From Rubrobacter sp. (lineage in GTDB: Bacteria; Actinomycetota; Rubrobacteria; Rubrobacterales; Rubrobacteraceae), in assembly GCA_013695475.1 (NCBI GenBank), contig JACDAJ010000023.1:1-34205 (forward strand): a stretch of 34,205 nt of DNA, in the 5' to 3' direction. Position numbers and translations under genes: made by a program. The notes below the pieces were generated by a model. The model searched no databases, was not told the origin of the DNA, and saw only the letters and a list, made by a program, of their open reading frames with translations. Positions 23,672 through 32,131 of the stretch are shown one piece after another. The number at the start of each line of letters is the position of its first letter. Position 1 is the stretch's first letter.

Positions 23672-24655
23672 ATGTCGCGCAGGCTCATCGTTATTTGTTC
23701 ATCGGTGGTTTTAGCTATGGCCGTTACCGTCGGTTGCCAGCCGCCGGGCGGCGGTGGAGGCGGCGAGGGTGGCGAAGGAGGGGGCGACGGCGAACTCTTC
23801 GTTACGTTGGCGACGGGTGGTCAGTCGGGGAATTATTATCCCATCGGGGCGGCGCTCGCGGGTGTTTATGAGGACGAGCTTGGGGCGACGACGACTGTGG
23901 AGGCGACGGGGGCATCGGTTGACAACATAAACCTCCTCGATCAAGGCCGGGTCGAGATGGCTCTGATCCAGGCCGACGCCGCCGATCAAGCATACAACGG
24001 CGAGGCTCCATTCGAGGGCACGGTTGATTCTTTCTCGACGGTCGCGTCTTTGTACCCACAGTACGTTCAAGTCGTCGCGACCGCCGCATCCGGCGTCGAG
24101 ACGATGGAAGACCTCGAAGGCGCGACGGTCTCCGTCGGCGCCCCAAACAGCGGGGTCGAACTCAACGCGAGAACGGTGACGGACGCTTTCGGGCTTTCGT
24201 ATGACGACTTCTCGCCGGAGTATCTTTCGTACAGCGAGACCATCGAGGGGATGCAAAACGGGAACATAGACGCCGGGTTCTTCACCTCCGGCCTCCCGAA
24301 CCCGTCGGTCACGGAGCTTTCCACGAGCGAGGATATAGTCGTCGTCCCGATTGAGGGCGAAGGACTCGACACCCTCCTCAGCGACTACAACTATTTCGAG
24401 GAGACGACGATCCCCGCCGACTCATATGACACCGACGGCGACATTCCGGGTGTCTCCTTCGGGAACCTTCTCGTCGTGAGCAACGAGACGGACGAGGAAA
24501 CCGTCTACGATCTCACGTCCGCGCTGTGGGACAACGTCGAGGAAATCCAGGGAACGAACTCCGCCGCCGAGGAAATATCCCTCGACACCGCGCAAGAATC
24601 CGTCCCGATCGACATGCACCCCGGCGCCGAGCGATATTACTCGGAGAACGAGTGA
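23672..24655 (+). CDS. TAXI-family TRAP transporter solute-binding lipoprotein
   Basis: A 327-residue extracytoplasmic receptor. The signal peptide MSRRLIVICSSVVLAMAVTV is followed by a lipobox Cys (VTVGC), then a flexible Gly/Glu linker, so it is probably lipid-anchored. The mature protein starts with LFVTLATGGQSGNYYPIGAA, the TAXI hallmark. It continues with VDNINLLDQGRVEMALIQAD, TVSVGAPNSGVELNARTV and GNIDAGFFTSGLPNPSVTEL, as in NMT1-like binding proteins. TAXI proteins deliver small organic acids or amino acids such as glutamate; the ligand here is unknown. ATG 23672 gives the cleanest signal peptide; GTGs at 23660 and 23663 are possible starts closer to GGAGAGG. It is the first gene of a three-gene transport operon. 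Confidence 0.94.
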   Translation: MSRRLIVICSSVVLAMAVTVGCQPPGGGGGGEGGEGGGDGELFVTLATGGQSGNYYPIGAALAGVYEDELGATTTVEATGASVDNINLLDQGRVEMALIQADAADQAYNGEAPFEGTVDSFSTVASLYPQYVQVVATAASGVETMEDLEGATVSVGAPNSGVELNARTVTDAFGLSYDDFSPEYLSYSETIEGMQNGNIDAGFFTSGLPNPSVTELSTSEDIVVVPIEGEGLDTLLSDYNYFEETTIPADSYDTDGDIPGVSFGNLLVVSNETDEETVYDLTSALWDNVEEIQGTNSAAEEISLDTAQESVPIDMHPGAERYYSENE

Positions 24656-24794
24656 GTATTTTTCGGTCGTGAGGTCGGGAGGTCGTGAGGTCGTGAGAAC
24701 GCTTCGCTTCGTGAGGTCGGGAGAATATGACTCACCATCCCACGAAGCGAGCGAGCGCCTCACGAAGCGAACGAGCGAGGCCGGGAGGACGGGC
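24656..24794. repeat. Repeat-rich spacer inside the TRAP operon
   Basis: cgtgaggtcgggag occurs twice (24668-24681 and 24710-24723). A perfect 14-bp inverted repeat, ttcgcttcgtgagg (24703-24716) and cctcacgaagcgaa (24758-24771), can form a hairpin with a 41-nt loop. The gcgaagcgag-type sequence links it to the spacer at 22841-22850. In the mRNA this hairpin could protect the upstream binding-protein message or reduce expression of the downstream genes, a common arrangement for binding-protein operons (inference). Confidence 0.75.
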
Positions 24795-25289
24795 TTGCGA
24801 GCGAGAGGCGGAGCCGCCCTCCTCGCGGCGATGCTCGTCGCGGCGACAGCGTGGCTCCTCGCCCCGCAAACCTACGTGGAAGTGAGAAACGGCGAAACCG
24901 GAGAGGGATACTTCGCCCCGGAGGCCGGAGAGGGCGACACCGTGCGCCTCTCGTGGACGCACTCGATGGAGAAGACGCCGTGGGTGGAGGAGTATGAGGT
25001 GTCGGGCGGTGAGCTTCATTTGCGCGAGGTGCGGATAAAGTCGTTCGGAGCGGGCGTGAATCAAATCGCCCCGAAGGTCGAGAACGCCGACGGATGGGTC
25101 GTCATGAGCGGATACGAAAGATCGTTCCCCACCCTCCGCTTCATCCACTCCCGCGACGTGGAAAGAAAGCTCGCGATAGCCGGAAAAAACGTGGCGCTCG
25201 ACGCGGACGTTCCGCAATATGCTTCGGTGGAGGTGGGCGTGGAGAATACTCCGCGAATAATGGCGTGGCTCGGCCACGGAAAGGGGTGA
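24795..25289 (+). CDS. DUF1850 protein of the TAXI-TRAP system
   Basis: A 164-residue protein, with a likely N-terminal membrane anchor (GAALLAAMLVAATAWLLAPQ). The DUF1850 core follows: VRLSWTHSMEKTPWVEEYEV, REVRIKSFGAGVNQIAP and TLRFIHSRDVERKLAIAG. DUF1850 proteins are encoded between TAXI receptor and fused permease genes in many bacteria; their role in transport is unknown. TTG at 24795 is taken as start because GGGAGG lies 6 nt before it; the first in-frame ATG (24831) would cut into the hydrophobic anchor. The stop is 4 nt before the permease start, so the genes are coupled. Confidence 0.88.
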   Translation: MRARGGAALLAAMLVAATAWLLAPQTYVEVRNGETGEGYFAPEAGEGDTVRLSWTHSMEKTPWVEEYEVSGGELHLREVRIKSFGAGVNQIAPKVENADGWVVMSGYERSFPTLRFIHSRDVERKLAIAGKNVALDADVPQYASVEVGVENTPRIMAWLGHGKG

Positions 25290-25293
25290 GGAG

Positions 25294-27252
25294 ATGGCGA
25301 CGGGGCAAGTCGGAGAAGAGCGCGAAGTAAACTTCGAAGAGGCCGAGAAGTTCGACAAGGAACTCAAATACCGGAGCTTCGCCTCGCGGTGGCCGACGAT
25401 GCTCGTGGCGGCGATCGCCATTTCGCTCGCTTTGTATCATCTTTATACGGCGGCCTTCCCGCTTTTCAGCGCGCATCAGCATCGCGCGCTCCACCTCGCG
25501 GGGATCATGGCGCTCGGCTTCCTCCTTTATCCGGCGGGCGGGTGGAGTTCCCGAACCCGACTCCCGTGGTACGACTTCCTCCTCGCGGGCGTCGCCGTCG
25601 CGGTCAATTTGTACATCGTCATCGGGTTCGCCGGGATCGTCGAGCGCGGAACGAGCGCATTCAACCAGACCGACCTCGTCATGTCCATCGTCCTCCTCGC
25701 GCTCGTCCTCGAAGGGACGCGCCGGATCCTCGGATGGGGACTCCCGATCCTTTGCGCGGCCTTCGTTCTCTACGGATACCTCGGACGCACCATTCCCGGC
25801 GACATCTTCGGGCATCGCGGGTACGCGCTCGACGACATGGCGACGTACATGTACATGGGTTTGCAGGGAATTTTCGGGACGGCGCTCGGGGTTTCGGCGA
25901 CGTACATCATCCTCTTCATAATCTTCGGCGCGATCATGGCGAAGACCGGACTCGGACAGTTTTTCAACGACTTCGCGATGGCTCTCGCCGGGAAATCCAA
26001 AGGCGGCCCGGCGAAGGTCGCGGTCATATCGAGCGGTTTCATGGGGTCGATAAATGGATCGGCGCTCGCCAACGTCGTCTCGACGGGGGCGTTCACGATA
26101 CCGCTCATGAAGAGAATCGGGTACCACCGGAACTTCGCGGGGGCGGTCGAGGCGAGCGCGTCGGTGGGCGGGCAAATAATGCCCCCGATCATGGGCGCGG
26201 CGGCGTTCATCATGGCCGAGACGCTCGGGATATCGTATACGACGGTCATCCTCGCGGGCATCCTCCCCGCGCTCCTTTATTACGTCGGCATCATCGCGCA
26301 AGTACACCTCCGCGCCGATCGCGACGAACTCACCGGGATGTCGAGTGAGGAAGTGCCGGGCGTTTTGGAGGTGATGAAGGAGCGGGGGCATATGCTCCTC
26401 CCGATCGTGCTTCTCATATACCTCCTCTTCTTCGCCGGGACTTCGGTGACATACGCGGCGTTTTGGACGATCATCGCAACGCTCCTCATCGCGCAAATAC
26501 GAAGCACGACGCGCCTCGGTCCGCGGGCGATACTCGAAGCCCTCGAAAACGGGGCGAGGCTCACGATCGGGGTCGCCCTCGCGTGCGCGTCGGTCGGCAT
26601 CATCGTCGGAGTCGCCGCCTTGACGGGCTTCGGCCTCAAACTCGCGGACGCCATAGTGAGCGTCGGGGGTTCGACTTTGATCTTCGCCCTCTTCTTCACC
26701 ATGATCGCCGCGATCGTCCTCGGCGTCGGACTCCCTTCGATCCCCGCGTACATCATAACCGTGACGGTGGCGGCCCCGGCGATAATCCAACTCGGCGTGG
26801 AGCCGCTCACGGCGCACATGTTCGTCTTTTATTTCGGGATCTTCGCGAACCTCACGCCCCCGGTCGCGCTCGCCGCCTTCGCCGCCGCCGGACTCTCGGG
26901 GGGCGACCCGATGCGAACGGGCTTCCAATCCATGAAGCTCGCCATCGCGGGCTTCATCGTCCCGTACATGTTCGTCTTCTCCCCTGTTCTTTTATTGAGC
27001 AACGCCGAGCCTTTGGAAGTCATCCCCGTCGCCGCCACCGCGCTCGTCGGGGTGCTCATGCTCGCCGTCGCCGGAGAAGGCTTCCTCTTCGCGAAAGTGA
27101 ACTGGGTTTTCAGGATCATATTAATCGCCGGGGCGATCCTCATGCTCAATCCGAGCTTCCTCTCCGACGGCATCGGACTCGCCGTGGCGGTCGCGATCTC
27201 ACTCTGGCAATGGCGGAACCGCCGGGACAAAAAAGAAGCCGCGCCCGCCTGA
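25294..27252 (+). CDS. TRAP transporter permease, fused 4TM/12TM (TAXI type)
   Basis: A 652-residue membrane protein combining the small (DctQ-like) and large (DctM-like) TRAP subunits. After a cytoplasmic start rich in Glu/Lys come about four helices (residues 35-150), then the DctM domain. Conserved stretches include GHRGYALDDMATYMYMGLQG, VISSGFMGSINGSALANVVS, the transport motif SASVGGQIMPPIMGAAAFIM, and in the second half IVLGVGLPSIPAYIITVTVA and FFNDFAMALAGKS-like loops. The C-terminus is basic (WQWRNRRDKKEAAPA). It forms a sodium- or proton-driven uptake system with the TAXI receptor. ATG 25294 has GTGAGGAG just before it. It ends 2 nt from the convergent VOC gene; the palindrome cgccgcgcgcggcg (27260-27273) may help end transcription. 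Confidence 0.96.
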   Translation: MATGQVGEEREVNFEEAEKFDKELKYRSFASRWPTMLVAAIAISLALYHLYTAAFPLFSAHQHRALHLAGIMALGFLLYPAGGWSSRTRLPWYDFLLAGVAVAVNLYIVIGFAGIVERGTSAFNQTDLVMSIVLLALVLEGTRRILGWGLPILCAAFVLYGYLGRTIPGDIFGHRGYALDDMATYMYMGLQGIFGTALGVSATYIILFIIFGAIMAKTGLGQFFNDFAMALAGKSKGGPAKVAVISSGFMGSINGSALANVVSTGAFTIPLMKRIGYHRNFAGAVEASASVGGQIMPPIMGAAAFIMAETLGISYTTVILAGILPALLYYVGIIAQVHLRADRDELTGMSSEEVPGVLEVMKERGHMLLPIVLLIYLLFFAGTSVTYAAFWTIIATLLIAQIRSTTRLGPRAILEALENGARLTIGVALACASVGIIVGVAALTGFGLKLADAIVSVGGSTLIFALFFTMIAAIVLGVGLPSIPAYIITVTVAAPAIIQLGVEPLTAHMFVFYFGIFANLTPPVALAAFAAAGLSGGDPMRTGFQSMKLAIAGFIVPYMFVFSPVLLLSNAEPLEVIPVAATALVGVLMLAVAGEGFLFAKVNWVFRIILIAGAILMLNPSFLSDGIGLAVAVAISLWQWRNRRDKKEAAPA

Positions 27253-27254
27253 AA

Positions 27255-27755
27255 TTATTCGCCGCGCGCGGCGAGAAGCCCTTCGACATCGAGGGGCTTC
27301 GTGTCCATCGCGAGTCCGCCGTTCCCGTCACGGGGCCATTCGTCCTCGGGGCGATCCCACGCGAGTTCGATGCCGTTTCCGTCCGGGTCGCGGAGATAAA
27401 GGGCCTCGGATACGCCGTGGTCGGAGGCTCCGTCAATCGGATGTTCGGCTTCGAGGAGCCACCGGAGAGCCTGTGCGAGATCCCGCCTCTCCGGATACAA
27501 AATCGCGAGGTGGAAAAGCCCGGCGGCATTGTGCGGCGCGGGCGGCGCGCCTTTCGAGTTCCACGTGTTCAACCCGATATGGTGATGGTATCCCCCCGCC
27601 GAAAGAAACACCGCGTCCTCACCGTACCATTGCATAACCTCGAAGCCGAGGATGTCGCGGTAAAAAGCGAGCGCACGCTCGATGTTCGCCACTTTCAAAT
27701 GGACATGCCCGATGCGCGTCCCGGCACTCACCTTATTTTCCTGCCCCGTCTCCAT
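27255..27755 (-). CDS. VOC-family (catechol 2,3-dioxygenase/glyoxalase-like) metalloenzyme
   Basis: A 166-residue vicinal-oxygen-chelate protein. Metal ligands fit the family: His17 (RIGHVHLKVANIERA), His82 (AAGLFHLAILYPER) and Glu130 (DPDGNGIELAWDRP). The segment SAGGYHHHIGLNTWNSKGAP is typical of the CatE-like ring-cleavage dioxygenase branch. Single-module proteins of this size may also be glyoxalase-like or thiol-transfer enzymes. ATG 27755 is preceded by an AGAGAGG-type site. A possible -10 (TAAAAT, minus strand at about 27795-27800) gives a leader of about 40 nt. It converges on the TRAP permease and is divergent from ilvD; no partner suggests a substrate. Confidence 0.87.
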   Translation of the reverse strand: METGQENKVSAGTRIGHVHLKVANIERALAFYRDILGFEVMQWYGEDAVFLSAGGYHHHIGLNTWNSKGAPPAPHNAAGLFHLAILYPERRDLAQALRWLLEAEHPIDGASDHGVSEALYLRDPDGNGIELAWDRPEDEWPRDGNGGLAMDTKPLDVEGLLAARGE

Positions 27756-28106
27756 GAGAATCGCCTCTCTCCCGCTTCGTATTTTTGGAGACGTAATTTT
27801 AGCCCGGATCGTCCATAAAGCACCCCTCCGAGCGCATCCACCGATGGTCGCTCGGGAGTCGGGAGTGCGGTTCGTCTCCGGGGGCTTCCCTCATGGCATC
27901 GTCTTCTCCGAAGGATTTTCGCCTTCCGAACGGAGGGAATTTTCGGCGGTGGCGAGGTATGTCGGCGGTGAGAGAGTCGTCCTCGGGCTTTCCCTCACTC
28001 CCGGCTCCCCACTCCCGGTCTTTCCTCGGCGGGCGGCTCCGTGCATGGGTCGCCGATTCTCCCGTATAATTTTCCGAACGGAACAAACAATTAGCGGGGA
28101 GCGCAT
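27756..28106. other. Gene-free divergent region between the VOC gene and ilvD
   Basis: The 351 bases hold likely promoters for the flanking genes and a 17/19 copy (28000-28018, cccggctccccactcccgg) of the extragenic 19-mer found at 22856 and 23524. The variant gggagtcgggagtgcgg (from about 27855) is similar in the opposite direction. No gene is supported. Confidence 0.55.
28065..28070 (+). promoter_or_regulatory. -10 element of the ilvD promoter
   Basis: A perfect TATAAT stands 36 nt before the ilvD ATG. The -35 at 17-bp spacing would be tgcatg, a poor match. The predicted leader of about 30 nt contains the ribosome site GGGGAG. No leucine/valine-rich leader peptide or T-box is visible. Confidence 0.55.
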
Positions 28107-29804
28107 ATGCAAAGCACGGACACTCGCCATAACAGCCGAACCATCCTCGAAGGGAGGGATCGCGCCGCCGCCCGCTCGTACCTCCTCGGAATGGGGTTTT
28201 CGAGGGAGGATTTGAGTAAACCCATCGTCGGGGTCGCGCACTCGTGGATCGAGACGATGCCGTGCAATTTCAACCACCGGTATTTGGCGGAGAAAGTGAA
28301 GGACGGCATCCGCGAGGCGGGCGGAACCCCGATGGAACTTAACACCATATCCATCTCCGACGGCATCACGATGGGTACGCAGGGAATGAAGACGAGCCTC
28401 GTCTCCCGCGAGGTCATCGCCGACTCCATCGAGCTTGTCGGGCGCGGGCATATGTTCGACGCCATCGTCACTCTCGTCGGGTGCGACAAAACGATGCCCG
28501 CCGCCGCGATGGCTCATGCGCGGCTCGACATTCCGGGAGCCATCGTGTACTCCGGCTCGATCATGCCGGGGCGCTTCCAAAACCGCGACGTGACGATTCA
28601 AGACGTATTCGAGGGCGCGGGCGCGAACGCCGCCGGGAAAATGTCCGACGAGGATTTCCAGGAACTCGAAGCGTCGGCGTGTCCGGGAGCCGGGGCGTGC
28701 GGCGGGCAATTCACCGCGAACACGATGGCGATCGCACTCCAATTCCTCGGCCTCTCCCCCATGGGTTCCGCCGACCCGCCCGCCCTCGATGGACGGAAAG
28801 ATGAAGTTTGCGCCGACGCCGGAAAGCTCGTCATGAAGCTCCTCGAACGCGACCTCAAACCGTCCGACATCCTCACGAAGCGAGCCTTCGAGAACGCCAT
28901 CGCCTCCGTCGCCGCGACCGGCGGCTCGACGAACGCCGTCCTCCATTTCCTCGCCATCGCGAGGGAAGCCGGAATTCCGCTCGACATTGACGACTTCGAC
29001 CGAGTGAGTTCCCGAACCCCGATCATCGCGGACCTCAAACCGGGCGGTCGTTTCGTCGCGGCGGACATGGATAAAGCGGGCGGATCGAAGCTCCTCGGCA
29101 AAAAGCTCCTCGACGCGAACCTCCTCGAAGGCGGCGAACTCGCCGCGAACGGAAACACCCTCGCCGAAGAAGTCGAGGACGCGGAGGAGGCTCCGGGGCA
29201 AGAAGTCATCGTCCCGGTCGAAAGCCCGCTCCGGGCGACGGGCGGACTCGTCATTTTGAAAGGGAACCTCGCGCCGGAGGGATGCGTCATAAAAGTCGCC
29301 GGACACACGAGGGCGGATCACACCGGCCCGGCTCGCGTCTTCGACTCGGAGGAGGAGGCGATGGAAGCTGTTCAAGCCGCAGGAATTTCTGCGGGCGACG
29401 TCGTCGTCGTCCGGTACGAAGGCCCGAGGGGAGGGCCGGGGATGCGCGAAATGCTCGGGGTGACGGCGGCTCTCGTCGGACAAGGTCTCGGCGACACCGT
29501 CGCGCTCCTCACCGACGGGCGTTTCTCCGGGGCGACGCGCGGCCTCATGGCGGGTCATGTCGCGCCGGAGGCGTCGCACCGCGGCTCCATCGCCGCGCTT
29601 CGCGACGGCGACGAAGTCTCCTTCGACATCGAGGCTCGGACACTTTCCGTCGCCCTCTCCGACGAGGAAATAGAAAGCCGCCTCGCATCGTGGGTCGAGC
29701 CGGAGCCGCGTTTCAAAACGGGTGTGATGGCGAAATACGCCGCGCTCGTGTCGTCGGCATCCGAGGGTGCCGTCACGAATCCGGAGCTTTCGCCGAACGG
29801 ATAA
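28107..29804 (+). CDS. ilvD: Dihydroxy-acid dehydratase
   Basis: A 565-residue Fe-S enzyme of valine, leucine and isoleucine synthesis that dehydrates 2,3-dihydroxy acids to 2-oxo acids. The three cluster cysteines are Cys53 (ETMPCNFNH), Cys126 ([10 protein letters not shown]) and Cys198 ([17 protein letters not shown]). The [15 protein letters not shown] motif (from residue 84) contributes to magnesium and substrate binding. C-terminal blocks include [14 protein letters not shown] and [20 protein letters not shown], with the catalytic Ser in GRFSG. Length matches the family. ATG 28107 follows GGGGAG by 6 nt. It appears monocistronic, with no other ilv gene nearby. It is followed by a repeat-rich spacer with no clear terminator. 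Confidence 0.97.
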   Translation: MQSTDTRHNSRTILEGRDRAAARSYLLGMGFSREDLSKPIVGVAHSWIETMPCNFNHRYLAEKVKDGIREAGGTPMELNTISISDGITMGTQGMKTSLVSREVIADSIELVGRGHMFDAIVTLVGCDKTMPAAAMAHARLDIPGAIVYSGSIMPGRFQNRDVTIQDVFEGAGANAAGKMSDEDFQELEASACPGAGACGGQFTANTMAIALQFLGLSPMGSADPPALDGRKDEVCADAGKLVMKLLERDLKPSDILTKRAFENAIASVAATGGSTNAVLHFLAIAREAGIPLDIDDFDRVSSRTPIIADLKPGGRFVAADMDKAGGSKLLGKKLLDANLLEGGELAANGNTLAEEVEDAEEAPGQEVIVPVESPLRATGGLVILKGNLAPEGCVIKVAGHTRADHTGPARVFDSEEEAMEAVQAAGISAGDVVVVRYEGPRGGPGMREMLGVTAALVGQGLGDTVALLTDGRFSGATRGLMAGHVAPEASHRGSIAALRDGDEVSFDIEARTLSVALSDEEIESRLASWVEPEPRFKTGVMAKYAALVSSASEGAVTNPELSPNG

Positions 29805-30313
29805 TCGGAAAACCGAGGGGGGTCGCGCCGCTTTCGGCTCCCTCGCCTCCCTTCGGGCTTCCGGCAAATCCGGACTCTCGAACATTCATATGGAGTACGG
29901 GAGATGACTTCCCGAAAACCGCGTCCGCCGTCGTCGGTCGGCGACTCGCCACTCCCGAAGCCGCCGCCAACCGGGTTCGGAACCGTTCGACCGGACTCCA
30001 TATCGTATCGAGTCCGGTCGAGGAGATCGCCGTTCGCTGAAACTCGTATGGGATGGGTGGTGGGAGTCGCTCGCTTCGTGATTCGGGAATCGCCGACCGA
30101 GGAACACGGCTTTCGGAAAGCGATGCCGAGTCCGGCAAAAGAATCGAGCATCCGGTTGTCGTCCGCCCCGTGGAGAAGCGAGAGCGATCCACCGGACTCG
30201 ATACGATTATCCGGATTCCGTATCATCCGCGGCAACGAGCCATCCACCGCGAAGCACGGAAAAGCTCGCTCCGAGATTGAAGCGGGGCTTTCGTTTTTGG
30301 CGGGCGGAGCGGG
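29805..30313. repeat. Repeat-rich gene-free spacer with CCGGACTC inverted repeats
   Basis: About 509 bases without a supported gene. The octamer ccggactc or its complement occurs five times: 29870, 29991, 30010 (inverted), 30128 (inverted) and 30192. Copies at 29987-29998 and 30010-30021 form a perfect 12-bp inverted repeat with an 11-nt loop. Bases 30003-30019 are the exact complement of 30190-30206 (17 bp), allowing a larger hairpin. The 16-mer gcgatccaccggactc (30184-30199) recurs inverted at 7332-7347. This looks like a cluster of dispersed palindromic elements. Confidence 0.75.
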
Positions 30314-31417
30314 CTATTCCGCCGCGAAAACTTTTCTCACGCTTTCTCTCGACACGAGGCCGAGCGAGAGCGCGTGTTCGGCGGCGGCGGCGGAGTCTTT
30401 CGCGAGCTTCATCGGGACGCCGGAGGGCGCGAGACGAGCCGATATACGCTCGATCTCTTTCGCTCGCCTGTCGCCGGACACGTCGCGGATGTATATGGCT
30501 TTTATGCGCGATGCGTTCTTTTCGGCGGCTTCGGCGTATATTTCGGGGTCTTCCTGGCCGGAGTCGCCGAGGAGGATGAAGGGGAGGTTCGGGTATGTTT
30601 CGAGGAGGGTTTTTATGAGGGTGAGTTTGTGGTCTTCGTGTTTTCCGAGGACGGTGGGCGACCAGTCTTTGAGGAAGATCGGGCCGGGCGGAAGGCCATG
30701 CACGTCCATGAAATCCACGAGGAGGTCGTAAATATTCCACGGGCTGCTCGATACATAAAAGACCGGGTTCCGAGAAGCCTCGTCTTTGCCGCGCCGAAGA
30801 GCCTCATAAAAAGCTCCGACGCCGGGGAAGGGGATTCGCGAGAATGCGTTTCCGACGGCGACGATCCACGCCATCCGCATCACACTCGCCGCCTTCGAGA
30901 GCATGATAGTGTCGTCCACATCGCTTATGACGGCGAATTCCGTGGCGTCGTCCGGGACGAGAACCCACCCCTTCGAACTCTCGCCGCGCTGCCCATCAGC
31001 GAGCGGAGAGACGAGCCGAAGCGAGACGGGATGCCACTCGAATTCCTCCGGGAGATCTTCTCGGACGTCGAAGCGCATGTCGAAGAAGCCCTCCTCGTCG
31101 GCGGTCGCCTCGACTTCCCCGCCCTGGAAACTCGCCCGGACGACGGCGTGCGGGGCTTCGGAGCTGAAAAAGCGGCGGGCCATGTTCTTCACGTTACGGA
31201 GGATATGATCGGTGTGGGTCGAGGGCTTCACGCCGCTCTCTTCGAGGACGCGGCCTTTCAGGAAAACCTCCGAGTCGTTGCCGTGGCCGCGGTACGGGAG
31301 GATTTCGATGCGCTCGAGCCTCCCGAGCCGGACTTTCAGCCGGAACCTCGCCGCGTCGAAGGCCGCCTCGAAGCGCCGTCCGAGCGAGACGAGGAGGCGT
31401 TTCGAGGCCGCAAACAC
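30314..31417 (-). CDS. App1-like phosphatidate phosphatase domain protein (DUF2183)
   Basis: A 367-residue protein. The catalytic domain is C-terminal: AVISDVDDTIMLSKA carries the HAD-type DxDxT motif, FYVSSSPWNIYDLLVDFMD the second motif, IFLKDWSPTVLGKHEDHKL the lysine region, and LLGDSGQEDPEIYAEAAEK the final acidic motif. This is the App1/DUF2183 fold; yeast App1 is a phosphatidate phosphatase. The N-terminal half (SLGRRFEAAFDAARFRLKVR, then FFDMRFDVREDLPEEFEWHP) forms the beta-rich domain often found before it. No membrane helix is visible. The start is GTG 31417, overlapping the upstream TAG as TAGTG; there is no ribosome site, so translation is probably coupled. The substrate in bacteria is unproven. 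Confidence 0.88.
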   Translation of the reverse strand: MFAASKRLLVSLGRRFEAAFDAARFRLKVRLGRLERIEILPYRGHGNDSEVFLKGRVLEESGVKPSTHTDHILRNVKNMARRFFSSEAPHAVVRASFQGGEVEATADEEGFFDMRFDVREDLPEEFEWHPVSLRLVSPLADGQRGESSKGWVLVPDDATEFAVISDVDDTIMLSKAASVMRMAWIVAVGNAFSRIPFPGVGAFYEALRRGKDEASRNPVFYVSSSPWNIYDLLVDFMDVHGLPPGPIFLKDWSPTVLGKHEDHKLTLIKTLLETYPNLPFILLGDSGQEDPEIYAEAAEKNASRIKAIYIRDVSGDRRAKEIERISARLAPSGVPMKLAKDSAAAAEHALSLGLVSRESVRKVFAAE

Positions 31418-31728
31418 TACGGGAGGGACTTCACCCGGCGTTGCTCGACCTCCCCGATGCGGACGTGGCGCACGCTCGACCACAGAACGAAGAGGTATCC
31501 GGACTCTTCGGCTTCGTCGAGGAGGATCCCGGCGTCCTCCCAGTCGCACACGAGCCCCGAGACGTCGTCGCTCCACGTCGAGACCGTGACGAAAGTACCC
31601 CTCTTCAGCGCGTCGGAGACCTTCGGAGCTTGGGACATCCACTCCACCGATCCGTTCTCGCTTCTTCCTTCACTATCCATGCCGCTCCCGTCGCTCATGC
31701 CGTTTTCATACCCGCGACCGCGCTTCAC
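31417..31728 (-). CDS. Small hypothetical protein coupled to the App1-like phosphatase
   Basis: A 103-residue protein. I do not recognise a named family. The first 35 residues are polar and probably disordered. The rest (ALKRGTFVTVSTWSDDVSGL, then VCDWEDAGILLDEAEESGYL and FVLWSSVRHVRIGEVEQ) has alternating strands like a small beta-barrel, perhaps SH3- or Lsm-like. The GTG at 31728 is supported by GGAGG 4 nt upstream. Its TAG overlaps the GTG of the phosphatase gene (TAGTG), so the two proteins are made together and may interact. The upstream spacer is T-rich on this strand (TTTCGTATTTTTT) but no promoter is certain. Confidence 0.65.
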   Translation of the reverse strand: MKRGRGYENGMSDGSGMDSEGRSENGSVEWMSQAPKVSDALKRGTFVTVSTWSDDVSGLVCDWEDAGILLDEAEESGYLFVLWSSVRHVRIGEVEQRRVKSLP

Positions 31729-31844
31729 TCAACCTCCAAACTCCCCCACTCGAAGATACGAGAGAACCGCCGAAATCGTTCACGCTCCCCGGCCTCGCCC
31801 TTCTCCAAAAAATACGAAACGAACACGAAAATGAGATCACAGCC

Positions 31845-32126
31845 TCACCCGTAAATCCCTTGCCGATGACCGACATCGAGGATAAACACAGTGCCGAACG
31901 AATCGCCCGATTCCCCGGCCTCCGGCTCCTCGACGAAGTATATGATCCGGTAATCCCCGACGCGAAGCCTCCGGTTCTCCGTGTTTTGGAGAATGCGACT
32001 GTTTCGAGGATACGGGTCTTCGGCAAGGGCGGCGAGAGCTTCCCGGATGCGTTCCGCATGGTCGGGGCGGACTCGCTTTTTGAGGGCCTTCTCCGCCGCC
32101 CGCTCGAAAACGAGCCGATACGCCAT
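31845..32126 (-). CDS. RelE/ParE-family toxin
   Basis: A 93-residue toxin-like protein. The family layout is visible: YRLVFERAAEKALKKRVRPD (strand and first helix), ERIREALAALAEDPYPRNSR, LRVGDYRIIYFVEEPEAGES, and the end TVFILDVGHRQGIYG. The RLRVGDYRIIY and VGHRxxIY segments are the hallmark strands of RelE-type ribosome-dependent mRNA interferases or ParE-type gyrase inhibitors; basic residues and the C-terminal Tyr favour RelE. It starts 5 nt after the antitoxin stop. The upstream in-frame extension overlaps the antitoxin and is rejected. A weak TGAG/CTCA hairpin with TTTTCG lies just after the stop. Confidence 0.88.
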   Translation of the reverse strand: MAYRLVFERAAEKALKKRVRPDHAERIREALAALAEDPYPRNSRILQNTENRRLRVGDYRIIYFVEEPEAGESGDSFGTVFILDVGHRQGIYG

Positions 32127-32131
32127 GCGAA

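Noticed and set aside
25141-26928. A 595-codon minus-strand open frame opposite the TRAP permease
   Set aside because: Highly charged, no domain; the permease helices are clear on the plus strand.
27891-29885. A 664-codon minus-strand open frame opposite ilvD
   Set aside because: Antisense of a canonical ilvD with all cluster cysteines.
29555-30247. A 230-codon minus-strand open frame running from the 29.8-30.3 kb spacer into ilvD
   Set aside because: It overlaps the end of ilvD antisense, and its composition follows the inverted repeats; a faint ESGGS-like similarity to the 7.33-kb spacer is explained by the shared 16-bp repeat.
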